From M3007 sp041392625 (GTDB taxonomy: Bacteria; Bacteroidota; Bacteroidia; Chitinophagales; Saprospiraceae), in assembly GCA_041392625.1 (NCBI GenBank), contig JAWKLR010000005.1, positions 162,863 through 226,862 of the forward strand: a DNA stretch of 64,000 nucleotides, in the 5' to 3' direction. The notes beneath the pieces are model-generated. The model did no database searches. It saw nothing but the letters and a program-made list of their open reading frames with translations, and was not told where the DNA came from. Shown here piece by piece: positions 37,784 through 47,692 of this stretch (its first letter is position 1; every line of letters begins with the position of its first letter). The translations under genes and the position numbers were made by a program.

Positions 37784-39412
37784 ATGAGAAGTCTGTCTAT
37801 TCTAGCACTAATTCCTCTGCTGTTGTGCGCATTTATGGCAGGTGCGCAATCCACAGCTACCCTGGAAGCGCAACTCCGGAAAGCGACGTCCAAGAGTGAG
37901 AAAATGACGCTCAGTTATGAGTTGGCTGAAAAATACCTGAGCAGACAACCACAGAAAGCGTCAGAATATGCTCATCGTGCTTCTATGCTTGCATCCGAAC
38001 TGGGTGAAAAGCGGGTAGAGGCAGATGCTATTTTTCTGAATGCTGAAGCCCTCCTGAAACGACGCCAATACAGCGAATCCGCCGCCAAGTTCAATCAAGC
38101 CTGGAACACCGCCCGCAACTACGGACTCCGGGATGTTGCTCTAAACTCCATGACCAAGTTGGAGGAAATCGCGGTTAAAGAGAACGACCTGCGCGAAGCC
38201 CTGAAATGGAGTCGGGAGAAAGTGGATTACCTCACTGAAAACAGCGGCAGATCCTCCAGTTCCGGAGATATTGTGCGCCGCCTCCAATCTGAGATCGCTA
38301 CCCTGGAGCAGGAAAAGGCACGTCTGTTGGTTCAACTTTCACAAATGACCAACCCGGGCACCGACCTGGAGCGAATGCGCAATGAAAACGAAGCGCTTTT
38401 AAAAGAGTTTCAGGAAAAAACAAAAGTCGAACTCACCCGTAAGGATTCGGCAATCATCCAAATCAGGCAACAAAACCAAAACCTGGATTCCCTGGCTCGT
38501 CAAAAAGACAAACTCGTTTCTCTGCTCACCAAAGAGCAGATGGCCGACTCCATGATTCGGGCGCAACAAGAGGTTAGCCTCCAAGAAGAAAAACGCCTTC
38601 GCGCAGAGGCCGAGCTGGCTCAGAAACAAAGCGAAAACCTGCGCAATGTATTGGCCTTGCTCGCTGGTTTTGTATTTGTTCTTGCACTGTTGTTCTATGC
38701 GCGCTTTGTTGCCAAAAAACGAATGGCAAACAACCTCACCGCCAAGAACAAAATCATTGAAGAAGAACAAAAGAAAATTGACGGCCTGTTGGAGAACATT
38801 CTGCCCCGGGCAATTGCCGCAGAATTAAAGGAGAACAACAAGGTAGCCGCCCAGAAATACGATCAGGCTACCGTCATGTTTGTCGACTTTATCGGATTTA
38901 CGGGTGTTTCCGAAAAACTCGGTCCGGAAGAATTGGTGCAGGAACTGGATTATTGTTTCTCCAATTTCGACCGCATCATCGGCAAGTATAATATTGAAAA
39001 AATCAAGACCGTGGGTGACGCATATATTTGTGCAAGCGGTCTTTCAGATAAAAATGCCAGCCCTTCCGACATCGTTAAAGCCGCCCTGGAAATCCAGGAT
39101 TTTCTCCAGCATACCAAGGCTGCCCGACTCGATCAGGGGCTTCCCTTCTTCGAAGCCCGTGCCGGAGTTCATACCGGTCCGGTTGTAGCAGGGGTCGTGG
39201 GCAAAAAGAAGTTTGCTTATGACATCTGGGGCGACACCGTAAACGTTGCAGCCCGGATGGAAGAAGCCTGTGAACCCGGTCGGGTAAATGTAAGCGAGGC
39301 TGCTTACTGGCTTTCCAAGTACGATTTCGAGTGGCAGCACCGCGGTAAATTAGCCGCCAAAAACAAAGGGATGATGGACATGTACTACGTCATGAATATC
39401 AAACAATACTAG
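37784..39412 (+). CDS. Class III adenylate/guanylate cyclase with N-terminal TPR and coiled coil
   Basis: A 542-residue membrane cyclase. The start at 37784 gives the signal MRSLSILALIPLLLCAFMAG. A periplasmic helical TPR-like region (about 25-165) and coiled coils (about 180-290) precede a transmembrane helix (NVLALLAGFVFVLALLFYA near 290-310). The cytoplasmic catalytic domain has VMFVDFIGFTGVSEKLGPEE with the first metal Asp and IEKIKTVGDAYICASGL with the second. It also has YDIWGDTVNVAARMEEACEP for nucleotide binding. Both metal aspartates, the base-selecting Lys (in EKIKT) and Asp (in YDIW) fit ATP, so cAMP is the likely product; this is inference. No effector gene is nearby. Confidence 0.9.
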   Translation: MRSLSILALIPLLLCAFMAGAQSTATLEAQLRKATSKSEKMTLSYELAEKYLSRQPQKASEYAHRASMLASELGEKRVEADAIFLNAEALLKRRQYSESAAKFNQAWNTARNYGLRDVALNSMTKLEEIAVKENDLREALKWSREKVDYLTENSGRSSSSGDIVRRLQSEIATLEQEKARLLVQLSQMTNPGTDLERMRNENEALLKEFQEKTKVELTRKDSAIIQIRQQNQNLDSLARQKDKLVSLLTKEQMADSMIRAQQEVSLQEEKRLRAEAELAQKQSENLRNVLALLAGFVFVLALLFYARFVAKKRMANNLTAKNKIIEEEQKKIDGLLENILPRAIAAELKENNKVAAQKYDQATVMFVDFIGFTGVSEKLGPEELVQELDYCFSNFDRIIGKYNIEKIKTVGDAYICASGLSDKNASPSDIVKAALEIQDFLQHTKAARLDQGLPFFEARAGVHTGPVVAGVVGKKKFAYDIWGDTVNVAARMEEACEPGRVNVSEAAYWLSKYDFEWQHRGKLAAKNKGMMDMYYVMNIKQY

Positions 39413-39430
39413 CCAACAGGCTCTATTAAA

Positions 39431-39477
39431 AAAAAGAAACCCGGTTTCGCAAAACTGCGAAACCGGGTTTCTTTTTT
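39431..39477. terminator. Bidirectional terminator
   Basis: Near-perfect stem AAAAAGAAACCCGGTTTCGC against its complement, with a short loop, between the cyclase (ending 39412) and the DUF4920 gene (ending 39494). A-run on one side, T-run on the other. Confidence 0.88.
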
Positions 39478-39493
39478 ATTTGGAACAACTGCA

Positions 39494-39982
39494 TTATTTC
39501 ACAATCCGAACACCGGTTGCCTCAAAAGCAATCTCTTCCTTTGGCTCGGTGATGGCCATGATTTCTTCTTCGCTTTTTCCTGCATCTTCAGCAAAGTGGC
39601 GCAAATCGTCCACGCTGGTTACATCGCGGTAGGCAAAGCCTTCAACAAGAACGGTATGTCCGCCGAGGTCTTTTGGCATGAAAAACCCATAATCTTTAAA
39701 CGTAACGCGCATGTCCTCTGCTCCTTCATCAACGAGGGTCATCCAGCAGCCTTTAGCCTGACAAACTTCACCCACTTTGGCCTCAACCAGCGCGGGAATG
39801 GAATCCTGGCCTTCCATCTGACTCACCAGCTGTGCATAACTGATTGCCTGCTCTCCTTTGATGCCATCTCCAAACTCCTGAGGGGCCTCTTCTTTGTTTG
39901 CAGACTGGTCGGCTGTGGCCTGATCACCGCAGGAAGCGAAGAAAATGCCAAACGATAACAGAATCAAAACGTTTTTTAACAT
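39494..39982 (-). CDS. DUF4920 domain lipoprotein
   Basis: A 162-residue lipoprotein with signal MLKNVLILLSFGIFFASC (lipobox FASC). The mature domain has VEAKVGEVCQAKGCWMTLVD, followed by MRVTFKDYGFFMPKDLGG. The CQxKGCW and FKDYGFFxPKD motifs are diagnostic for DUF4920. The two Cys suggest a metal site or disulfide. The family occurs in Bacteroidota and is of unknown function; it is often thought of as a copper- or redox-related envelope protein, which the sequence does not prove. Single gene, with a terminator on its 3' side. Confidence 0.85.
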   Translation of the reverse strand: MLKNVLILLSFGIFFASCGDQATADQSANKEEAPQEFGDGIKGEQAISYAQLVSQMEGQDSIPALVEAKVGEVCQAKGCWMTLVDEGAEDMRVTFKDYGFFMPKDLGGHTVLVEGFAYRDVTSVDDLRHFAEDAGKSEEEIMAITEPKEEIAFEATGVRIVK

Positions 39983-40232
39983 ACTTTTAGATATTTTATA
40001 ATGTTATGAAAATCAGTGTGTTGTGTTATTTTTTGCTCTGCAAATCTACTGAATTTTTGTGTATTGCCAGTAGTTGGCACAATATTAGGAGTAATCTACA
40101 TGTTTTTGAATGCACACACTGACCGGTCTAACTAGAATTTACCGTGCATTCACAAACACTTTTAATCTTAAAACGAACAAGACTTGCACCCTTCTCTACT
40201 TTTTTAAAAAAAACAATAAACTTGTTTGCCTT

Positions 40233-41777
40233 ATGAAGGGTCTGATCTTCCGCCTCGTCCTTCCGGTGCTTTTAATCGCCGGAACCGCTACACTACTTTC
40301 TGCCCAATGCGTTGATGGCAACTGCCGCAATGGTTTTGGCACGTATAATTTTTCAAATGGTGACCGCTATGTCGGCAACTGGTCTTCCGGCCAGCCTCAT
40401 GGAACCGGCACCTATTACTTCCACTCCCAGGAATGGTACGAAGGCCAGTTTCGAATGGGAACATTCGAAGGCCAGGGAACCATGCACTATCCCGATGGTG
40501 CCTACTACTCCGGTGCTTGGAAGAAGAACCTAAAGAATGGTTTTGGTAAACTGGTTCAACCCAATGGCAGCATTGCCCAGGGCAACTGGACCAATGGAAA
40601 ACTTACCACCACCAGTTCGGCTGCAGCCGCTACCGTACCTGCTACCAATGCAAGTACGCGTCCGACAAACAACAACAGCCGTCCCACAACAAACACTTCT
40701 ACTGCTTCTGCATCAAATGCTGCATCTGCAAACCGCAACGACATCGCCGGTCTGCGCAACTGCTCTACCGGCTACTGCCGCAGCGGAAAAGGGTACTACG
40801 ATTACCCCGACGGATCGCGCTGGATCGGTGAGTTCAAAGATGGACTTCCATACGGTGAGGGTACCTGCTACTATGCCAATGGCGACCGGTATGTAGGTGC
40901 ATGGCAGCACAACGCACCATATGGTGAAGGAGTGATGTACTTCAAAAACAAGCGTGCCTACGGCGCCGTTTGGGTAAATGGCAAACCAATCAAGGAGTTG
41001 GATTCGCACGAAAGTCTGCCCGATGAGCCTGTACGCATGGAAAACACAAGCAATGTAAAAATCTGGGCTGTTATCGTTGGGGTAGGGCGCTACACATCCA
41101 TGCCTTCCCTCAAGTTTACCGACGACGATGCATACCGTTTTTACTCCTTCCTCAAAAGCCCGGAAGGAGGTGCATTGCCCGACAACCAGATTGCAATCCT
41201 GATCGATGAGTCTGCAACCCGCGAAAATATCCTGCGTACCATGCGCCAGCAGTTCCTGCGCGCAGATGCCAACGATGTAGTGTTGTTGTACTTCTCCGGT
41301 CACGGTCTGGACGGATGTTTCCTGCCGGTTGATTTTGACGGATACAACAACAAACTGCGCCACGAGGAGGTGAAGTCGATCTTCCTGGAGAGCAAAGCAA
41401 AGCACAAACTCTGTATTGCCGATGCGTGCCACTCCGGTTCACTTAACTACGGATTGGCAGCCAAAGGTGCTCCGGCGTCTCTCTCTCGCTACTACCAGGC
41501 ATTTGAGGAATCCGATGGCGGCATCGCATTGTTGATGTCTTCCAAGGCTGAAGAACTTTCTCTGGAAGACCACGGCTTGCGTCAGGGTGTATTTACCTAC
41601 TACCTGTTGCGTGGCCTCAAAGGTCAGGCCGATGCCGATGGCGACCACATTGTTACTGTACGCGAAATTTACAACTACGTAAAACCCAAAGTACGTACCT
41701 ACACTGCCGGTCAGCAAACACCCACTCTTACAGGGGTATACGACGATGATATGCCAGTAGCGCTGAAACGCTATTAA
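40233..41777 (+). CDS. Secreted MORN-repeat protein with C14 caspase-like protease domain
   Basis: A 514-residue fusion. The start at 40233 gives the signal MKGLIFRLVLPVLLIAGTAT (cleaved after LLSAQ); a 41-codon upstream extension is not signal-like. MORN repeats (YVGNWSSGQPHGTGTYYF and variants) occupy about 25-125 and, after a Thr/Ser/Asn-rich linker, about 175-250. The C-terminal third is a peptidase C14 domain: YFSGHGLDGCFLPVDFDG holds the catalytic His and KLCIADACHSGSLNYG the catalytic Cys. Both catalytic residues are present. A caspase-like protease placed outside the cytoplasm with MORN repeats is uncommon. Substrate unknown. Confidence 0.9.
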   Translation: MKGLIFRLVLPVLLIAGTATLLSAQCVDGNCRNGFGTYNFSNGDRYVGNWSSGQPHGTGTYYFHSQEWYEGQFRMGTFEGQGTMHYPDGAYYSGAWKKNLKNGFGKLVQPNGSIAQGNWTNGKLTTTSSAAAATVPATNASTRPTNNNSRPTTNTSTASASNAASANRNDIAGLRNCSTGYCRSGKGYYDYPDGSRWIGEFKDGLPYGEGTCYYANGDRYVGAWQHNAPYGEGVMYFKNKRAYGAVWVNGKPIKELDSHESLPDEPVRMENTSNVKIWAVIVGVGRYTSMPSLKFTDDDAYRFYSFLKSPEGGALPDNQIAILIDESATRENILRTMRQQFLRADANDVVLLYFSGHGLDGCFLPVDFDGYNNKLRHEEVKSIFLESKAKHKLCIADACHSGSLNYGLAAKGAPASLSRYYQAFEESDGGIALLMSSKAEELSLEDHGLRQGVFTYYLLRGLKGQADADGDHIVTVREIYNYVKPKVRTYTAGQQTPTLTGVYDDDMPVALKRY

Positions 41778-41834
41778 AAAATACAAACCAACAACAACTG
41801 CCTAAATGGGGAGCAAGGAGAACGATCCTGCTCC

Positions 41835-43586
41835 CTATTTTTGTTTTTTGTGGAAATGAGAGAGCGTAAGAGAATAGACGTTGGCCTGAAATCCAGGGGC
41901 CGCCTCAAGAAAAACACGGACAGTTCCGGGTGGATTGCCCTTGGGTAACTTCATGTAAAAAGCATATTGGTTGCGCCTTTTTTGTACGCTCAACGGATTG
42001 GCTAAACGTACCCCACGGGTTTTGCTGGAATCGGGAAGCTGAACAGAACACTTCAACTGCCCTCCGAAGAAGCCTTCTGGACATTCAATTTCTGCAGTGA
42101 CCTTGAGCCAGGAATCACCGGATGGCTGATCCGGGCTTGTGGGGAATTCATAGCGCGCTAATTCCAGGTGGTCTGGATGTTGTGCTTCTGTCACAAGGCT
42201 GGTTGAGATCAATTCTGTTTTTTCAAATGTGGACTCCTTGTGTAAAAATTCGTCGGTGTCCAACAAACTCATATCAAGTGGGGTAGGGTGGCTGTTGAGG
42301 AAGATGTGGCTGTAATATTTCCAGTTCATATCCCGGAAATGCAAGATGGTCTGATCGTATTGCCGGAGTTGAAAAAAATTAAGACCAATCAAAAACAGAC
42401 CGAGCGCGTAAAACGGATATTTCCAGCGACTGGCACGGATTCGTTCTACCACTGCAGCAAACGGGAATGCAAAGACCGGGTAGCTTTGAACCAATGCTCT
42501 GGTGGAGTACGTTGCTCCGTATTTCCAATCAAACCAGGAAATAATGATCCAGATATTCAACAGGCAAAAGGTGGTAAACGCGCGCTTGAATGGATATTTT
42601 TTTATGAAAAATAAACCGGCTACAAAAAAGATCGTGATAGGCGTGTAAACAAACCAGCCATTTTCAAAGCCAATGAGCACCCGAAAAAACGGGTTTAAAA
42701 AACTCCACTTGCTTCCAACATTGTATACAAATGACCCGGAAGCAAATTTCCAATAAATGAGTTGTGGTAAAATGCCGATCAAGCCTCCCAATGCAGCGAG
42801 TAAAATATGGCTTTTATGCAATCGGACCTTTTCCCATTTTAGTTTTCGGTGTTCTTTGGTTTGTGTATCCCAAAGCAAGGGAATGAAGAGCATGATGGCT
42901 TCTGTTGGTCGGCAAATGGTTGCCAGGCCAATGATTAGTCCGGTAAAAAATGCCCAACGCAAGGCGGGTTTTTCATGCCATTTGATGGTGGTATAGATCA
43001 CCAGTGCATAGAGGGGGAAAATAAAGGCATGGCTCATAGCACCTGCAACAGCTATGTACTGGAACAGGTTGGTCGCCAACGCTAATAATAAGAGGCTTAT
43101 CGCCGTCGTGGAATCTGAAAAATAGCGAAGCAACAAATACCGCAAGAAGAAAAATGCAAAAATGGCATAGCAGACCGCACCCCAGACAATGGCATATTGG
43201 TAGGGGGCTGAAAACCCGTCTGCGGGATAGTCAGAATTGAGCGCAATGGCGTGCCCTATAAAAAAGAAGGGCAGCTCCATCAATGCAACTCCGCCCAAAT
43301 ATTTGCCAACGTAATTGCCGTTTGTGTATTTATGCGCCTGGTATAAGTGCCCCCCTGTAACAGCGTATTTCTGATCAATTTCGGGAAGCCATTCGAGCTG
43401 CGTGAGGTCGTTGTAGATAAACGTTCCGGGTAAGTACAGGTAATATCCAAATGCATCCCAGCTGGTGGCCATGTAGTTTCCCTTGGAATCAGGGGTAAAG
43501 TGGCTGGCCCGATACTGAATAAGCATGCTGCTGATCAGGATGCAAGCGAGGAGTGAATAAAGGCTGGTCAGTTTCTTGTTAGACAT
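41835..43586 (-). CDS. GT-C-like polytopic membrane protein, possible glycosyltransferase
   Basis: A 583-residue protein with about eleven transmembrane helices in the first 430 residues and a soluble C-terminal β-rich domain (about 450-583, with FFGGQLKCSVQLPDSSK). Early acidic residues (HFTPDSKGNYMATSWDAFGY) lie in the first extracytoplasmic loop, where GT-C transferases keep their catalytic Asp. The region ATNLFQYIAVAGAMSHAFIF and LATICRPTEAIMLFIPLLWD resembles PMT/ArnT-like proteins in layout. It most likely transfers a lipid-linked sugar outside the membrane, but no exact family was recognised. A single gene with no polysaccharide cluster around it. Confidence 0.65.
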   Translation of the reverse strand: MSNKKLTSLYSLLACILISSMLIQYRASHFTPDSKGNYMATSWDAFGYYLYLPGTFIYNDLTQLEWLPEIDQKYAVTGGHLYQAHKYTNGNYVGKYLGGVALMELPFFFIGHAIALNSDYPADGFSAPYQYAIVWGAVCYAIFAFFFLRYLLLRYFSDSTTAISLLLLALATNLFQYIAVAGAMSHAFIFPLYALVIYTTIKWHEKPALRWAFFTGLIIGLATICRPTEAIMLFIPLLWDTQTKEHRKLKWEKVRLHKSHILLAALGGLIGILPQLIYWKFASGSFVYNVGSKWSFLNPFFRVLIGFENGWFVYTPITIFFVAGLFFIKKYPFKRAFTTFCLLNIWIIISWFDWKYGATYSTRALVQSYPVFAFPFAAVVERIRASRWKYPFYALGLFLIGLNFFQLRQYDQTILHFRDMNWKYYSHIFLNSHPTPLDMSLLDTDEFLHKESTFEKTELISTSLVTEAQHPDHLELARYEFPTSPDQPSGDSWLKVTAEIECPEGFFGGQLKCSVQLPDSSKTRGVRLANPLSVQKRRNQYAFYMKLPKGNPPGTVRVFLEAAPGFQANVYSLTLSHFHKKQK

Positions 43587-43672
43587 GGATGGCTCTCGGC
43601 GGTGTTACATTTAGTGTGGTGTCAAATATAGGAAGATGTTGGTTAAAACGAGTATGGGTATACCGGGCGTTT

Positions 43673-43695
43673 GAGATGCCCAGGTTGGGCGTCTC
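43673..43695. repeat. REP-like palindrome, second type
   Basis: 23-bp imperfect palindrome with half-sites GAGATGCCCA and TGGGCGTCTC upstream of the peroxidase gene. Shares the GAGAYGC/GCGTCTC ends with the RAYT-linked palindromes at 35812 but has a GC-rich centre. Confidence 0.6.
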
Positions 43696-43755
43696 TACAG
43701 GGAATGACAAAAATCAGCTGGACAATTCCTGCAAAAATCCCGATCTTTGCGCGCT

Positions 43756-44721
43756 ATGGAGTTTTCATTTCAACTTTTGAAAAAATACGCGGCAGTGGTT
43801 TTGCTGCTTGCTGTGTTTGCGGTGAGTTTGTTGTTGCCTGCAGCCGCCCCGCGTCCGGCATTTACTGAGGAAGCATTGGGACAGCTGCTTTTTGTTGATC
43901 CTATTTTGTCGTCCGACCAATCAGTTAGCTGCGCCTCCTGCCATATTCCGGCTTTTGGTTTTGCAGATACTTCTGCTGTCAGCCTGGGCGTGGAAGGCCA
44001 GGCCGGAACCCGGAATACACCGGGGATTACCAACATGACGTTCCGGGACTCCTACTTTTGGGATGGTCGCGCCGCAACCCTGGAAGAGCAGGTTTTGGGC
44101 CCGATTGAAAACCCCATTGAAATGAACCTTCCGCTTGGCATAGCCGTGGATCGCCTGCGAAACTCCACCCGGTTTCGTGCTTTGTTTCAGGAAGTATATC
44201 AAACAGAACCGGATACCCAAAATCTGGCATCCGCGCTCGCTGCATTTATTGAAACACTTGAAACAGGCAACACTCCTTTTGACCGCTGGATGAACGACGA
44301 ACCCGGAGGAATGAGCGAAGCCGCTGTGCGTGGCCGCGAACTGTTCCTGGATAAAGCCAAATGCTTTGATTGCCATTTTGGTCCGGACTTTACCGTAGAC
44401 GAATTCCGGAATATTGGTTTGTATGACGGACAAAAATATGCCGATCGGGGCCGTTTTGAGATCACAAAAGACAGCACTGATTTGGGTAAGTTCAAGGTGC
44501 CCGGTCTCCGAAATGTAGCCGTTACCGCACCCTATATGCACGACGGATCCTTTAAAACGCTAGCCGAAGTGATCGACTACTACGATCGCCCGCAACATTT
44601 CATGCCAAACGGTATCAACCGCGATCCCCTTTTGTCCAAGCCTTTGGGCCTGACCGACCAGGAAAAGTCTGACCTGGAAGCCTTTTTGCATGCACTCACC
44701 GACGATCGCTTTTTAAAGTGA
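43756..44721 (+). CDS. Di-haem cytochrome c peroxidase
   Basis: A 321-residue periplasmic peroxidase (CcpA/MauG superfamily) that reduces H2O2 with electrons from c-type cytochromes. The start at 43756 (MEFSFQLLKKYAAVVLLLAV) gives a signal anchor ahead of the mature part. The first haem site is CASCH (in SVSCASCHIPAFGF) and the second is CFDCH (in KAKCFDCHFGPDF). TRNTPGITNMTFRDSYFWDG is the conserved segment between them. The C-terminus has VTAPYMHDGSFKTLAEVIDY, whose Met could be the distal ligand of the second haem. Length normal. Stands alone. Confidence 0.93.
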   Translation: MEFSFQLLKKYAAVVLLLAVFAVSLLLPAAAPRPAFTEEALGQLLFVDPILSSDQSVSCASCHIPAFGFADTSAVSLGVEGQAGTRNTPGITNMTFRDSYFWDGRAATLEEQVLGPIENPIEMNLPLGIAVDRLRNSTRFRALFQEVYQTEPDTQNLASALAAFIETLETGNTPFDRWMNDEPGGMSEAAVRGRELFLDKAKCFDCHFGPDFTVDEFRNIGLYDGQKYADRGRFEITKDSTDLGKFKVPGLRNVAVTAPYMHDGSFKTLAEVIDYYDRPQHFMPNGINRDPLLSKPLGLTDQEKSDLEAFLHALTDDRFLK

Positions 44722-44726
44722 TAATT

Positions 44727-44766
44727 CGTTGAAATGCCCTTCGGACCGGGATGATCTATTGAAGAT
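44727..44766. repeat. Short remnant of the palindromic intergenic element
   Basis: TTCGTTGAAATGCCCTTCGG followed by GGGATGATCTATTGAAG, a degraded single outer arm of the palindrome family, lying between two converging genes. Confidence 0.45.
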
Positions 44767-44782
44767 TTATCTTGTTTTCAAT

Positions 44783-47530
44783 CTATTGCTCCCGGTAGGC
44801 CCTGCCGGAATCCAGGTTGATCCAATAACTTACATCCCTGTGAATTTGAATTTTTAGAAAGTGGTATCCATTAAAATCAAGAAAGTGCTGCAGGGAGCCT
44901 TCGATGGTTTGGATGTGTTCGTCCTTCTTGTTCAGCAAGAGGGTTTGGGCGGCCTCACCCGTTTTTTCAAGATTAATCAGCGTTGCAACAATACGACCAT
45001 CCGATGCTTCCTGGGTGCGGACCACATCATGGGGTTGTCCGATGGGCGTTCCATCCCAGCGTCGTAATTGTCTTTTTTCCCCTTTCATTTGAAATTCTTG
45101 AAAAAAGCGCCCGGGATGTAGAATGTTGATGTATTCATATTCAAAGGGGAGCACTTGTTGCCCAAGTGAGTCAATAATTCCCCATTTTTTGTTTTTGGAT
45201 ACTGCACAAAACCCACCCTTTAGTACGTCGCTGTAGGATAGTTCTGAATCGAGGTCATCCCATTTTTTAATAATTTGGTAGGAAGAATCAACCAGGGCGG
45301 AATAGTTGTTCTGACCCAACTGCACCCGCACCAGGTTGTAATTTCCCCAGAGTCTTGGGCCATTGGACGTTTCAAAAGGAACGATTTGCTTTCCATCCCG
45401 GCGGAAGTAGCCGGTTCTTGGAACTTGCCGATCGGGGAGTGCCGGATCCTCAACAATGGCTTGCACACTGAAGTACGCGTCGTTGGGGTGGGCACTTTGA
45501 AAATCAAAAATCTTCACTCGAATCGGATCCGGGTCATTGACTCGGAGGAGGTGGGTGGCACGGTCTTTCCCATTGTCAGGATATTCCAATACAAGGTTCG
45601 GTGTGCGAGGCTCGTAGCGCACATTGGCTTTGGGCTCTAAGACCCATTCTCCCTTGGCGTTGAGTACACCGCAGGCATCAACCGAGTTGTCAACCGCTTT
45701 GGGTGCATCGGGGTCTGAGGAATCCTTGCGGTTAAACGGATCGTTTCTATTGTCTTTGAAAACGGGAAGGAGCCCGGATGCTTCCAGATACAGAAAGTTG
45801 GCCTTTCTAAGTGGCAGGTAGTATCCCTCGGGAATGATGGGTTTGAGCTGATCGGTGTATGCTTCGAAGCCGTCAGAAGTTCTTTTTAGAAGAAACATGC
45901 CGTCAGGAGTTTTGATCCAGTCAAAGCGAAGCGGCTCTTCCCAGCCTTCGGGTAGTTGAAGCACACGCCCGTCCTGTAGAGCGAGTTTGGGTATGTCTTC
46001 ATCCCATTCTGCCACCAACCGAAACGGTTCGGCGTTCTTTTTTCCCGGGTACAAGGTCGGGGGCAATCCGGCAAGTTCCCCGTCCCTGGTATATACCTGA
46101 TAAACGAATTCACCTTTTTTCTGGGCATAAAACTGCCCGCCGTTTTCTTTTTTTGACCAAACAATCATGCTAAAAATGCAGGGCAAGACCAGTTTGCCGG
46201 TTCGATCTATCATTCCTCGCATGCCACCTTTCCGAACCTCAACAAAGTCTTTACTATTCGGCTCCAGCAAAATTTGTTCGTAGCTTTCTGTAAACAAGCG
46301 CTCGCCCTGTTCATTGCGCAGGTAGACCATAGATTTGGATCCCGGACTGCCCGGTTGCGTAATCAAAAAACAAGTACTCGTATCCCATCGAAACAGGCTC
46401 AAAGAGAGGCAATCCTCCTCAAACAAGATTTTTAGATTGGTGCCGATTGCTCCTTGCGTCCCCTCATCGCGAAACTGAAAATAGGCAAATTGAGCTCGCT
46501 TGGTGAAGGAAAGGCTGGAAAAATCCCGATCGAGCAGTTTTTTACCCGTGCTGTTTATCAGGCTGGACTTGCCATTTTCAGAACGGAGCATGTAGCAATC
46601 TCCAAAGGCATGGGAAATATTTCCATCCTGTAGTGGCAAAAGGAAATTTCCGGAGTAATCCAGGATGCCAGTCTGCTTGTCTTTTCCGGCAATCAAGGCG
46701 TTTGGTCCGGCTGGGGTAACAAAATCAAATGGCAGGGTGGTGAGGGTTTGGCCGTGCTCGTTTATTAAAATTCCAGCCTTATTTTCTACAGAAGAAAGTG
46801 CCTGTCGCGGAATGTTGGCAAGGAAAAACCCCGGATCGGCTGTGGCCCAAAGCTGATCCCATTTATAGGGTGTCAGTACGTCACCTGTTCGATTGGCGAG
46901 TGCGTATTTTTCCTTGGAGTTGCCAAGTAGAATATGCGTTGCATTCAGGATATATCCGATTTCAAAGCCGGTATCAAAAAGCAGGTTGAGGTCTGTATCA
47001 ATAAAATTGTAGCGTCCGTCGGATACAGCAACCAGACAAAGACCGTGTTGGAAACGGCACATGTCTGTGCGCAATCCCGTTTGGGTAAATACATTGGGGT
47101 AGGCAACCCAGGCTGGATTGGATTGGCGCGGAGTTTTTACAAACGCGCGGCTGGTATTCGTTCGAATGTTGACGAACACCAGGCTATCGGGGTGTTCCAG
47201 GACAAACAAGTATTCCAGACTATCGGTTATTTTGTATTGTTCATTTCCAAAATTATAGGCTTGCCACACCCGGGTTTTATTTTTGGTTTTTGGGAAAACC
47301 ATTCCATTGTTAAAACAAATAAATTCCTGTTTGTCTTTGCGTGCAGTGAAGTAGGGCAGGTCTAGGATAATGGCTGGCGGTTTGTCAAACTGTGGTTCAA
47401 TCAACACCTTGCCATCGAGATCGCAGACGCCGTATAAGTCATTTGCCCCAAGCCAGGGAAGACAGGATTGTGCCTGAGCAGGGCGTGTGGTAAATAGAAG
47501 GGTGGATAAAAGAAAAAGAAATTGGCGCAT
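44783..47530 (-). CDS. Large secreted WG-repeat protein
   Basis: A 915-residue protein with signal MRQFLFLLSTLLFTTRPAQA (cleaved near AQAQ); the start at 47530 is preferred to TTG/ATG codons up to 13 residues upstream for that reason. The mature part is built from WG repeats, β-hairpin units of the form GxxDxxGKxxxPxxFD, e.g. YGVCDLDGKVLIEPQFD near the start, RGMIDRTGKLVLPCIFS and WGIIDSLGQQVLPFEYEYIN near the end. About ten units can be counted. Repeats of this kind form β-propellers or solenoids and are frequent in Bacteroidota surface proteins. No enzymatic motif. Function unknown. Confidence 0.82.
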   Translation of the reverse strand: MRQFLFLLSTLLFTTRPAQAQSCLPWLGANDLYGVCDLDGKVLIEPQFDKPPAIILDLPYFTARKDKQEFICFNNGMVFPKTKNKTRVWQAYNFGNEQYKITDSLEYLFVLEHPDSLVFVNIRTNTSRAFVKTPRQSNPAWVAYPNVFTQTGLRTDMCRFQHGLCLVAVSDGRYNFIDTDLNLLFDTGFEIGYILNATHILLGNSKEKYALANRTGDVLTPYKWDQLWATADPGFFLANIPRQALSSVENKAGILINEHGQTLTTLPFDFVTPAGPNALIAGKDKQTGILDYSGNFLLPLQDGNISHAFGDCYMLRSENGKSSLINSTGKKLLDRDFSSLSFTKRAQFAYFQFRDEGTQGAIGTNLKILFEEDCLSLSLFRWDTSTCFLITQPGSPGSKSMVYLRNEQGERLFTESYEQILLEPNSKDFVEVRKGGMRGMIDRTGKLVLPCIFSMIVWSKKENGGQFYAQKKGEFVYQVYTRDGELAGLPPTLYPGKKNAEPFRLVAEWDEDIPKLALQDGRVLQLPEGWEEPLRFDWIKTPDGMFLLKRTSDGFEAYTDQLKPIIPEGYYLPLRKANFLYLEASGLLPVFKDNRNDPFNRKDSSDPDAPKAVDNSVDACGVLNAKGEWVLEPKANVRYEPRTPNLVLEYPDNGKDRATHLLRVNDPDPIRVKIFDFQSAHPNDAYFSVQAIVEDPALPDRQVPRTGYFRRDGKQIVPFETSNGPRLWGNYNLVRVQLGQNNYSALVDSSYQIIKKWDDLDSELSYSDVLKGGFCAVSKNKKWGIIDSLGQQVLPFEYEYINILHPGRFFQEFQMKGEKRQLRRWDGTPIGQPHDVVRTQEASDGRIVATLINLEKTGEAAQTLLLNKKDEHIQTIEGSLQHFLDFNGYHFLKIQIHRDVSYWINLDSGRAYREQ

Positions 47531-47692
47531 GGTCATTGGAAGTAGTTTGCGTTGGATAGGTTTTTGCAAAAAAAAGAAAAATAAAAAGAATGCGGGCCGA
47601 GCGCCTGCTTTCAGACCACGATTCGATGCAATTAAACCCTTGTTTCCTGTATATATGTAGGGGTATGTAGTCCAACAATACCCACCGATTTG

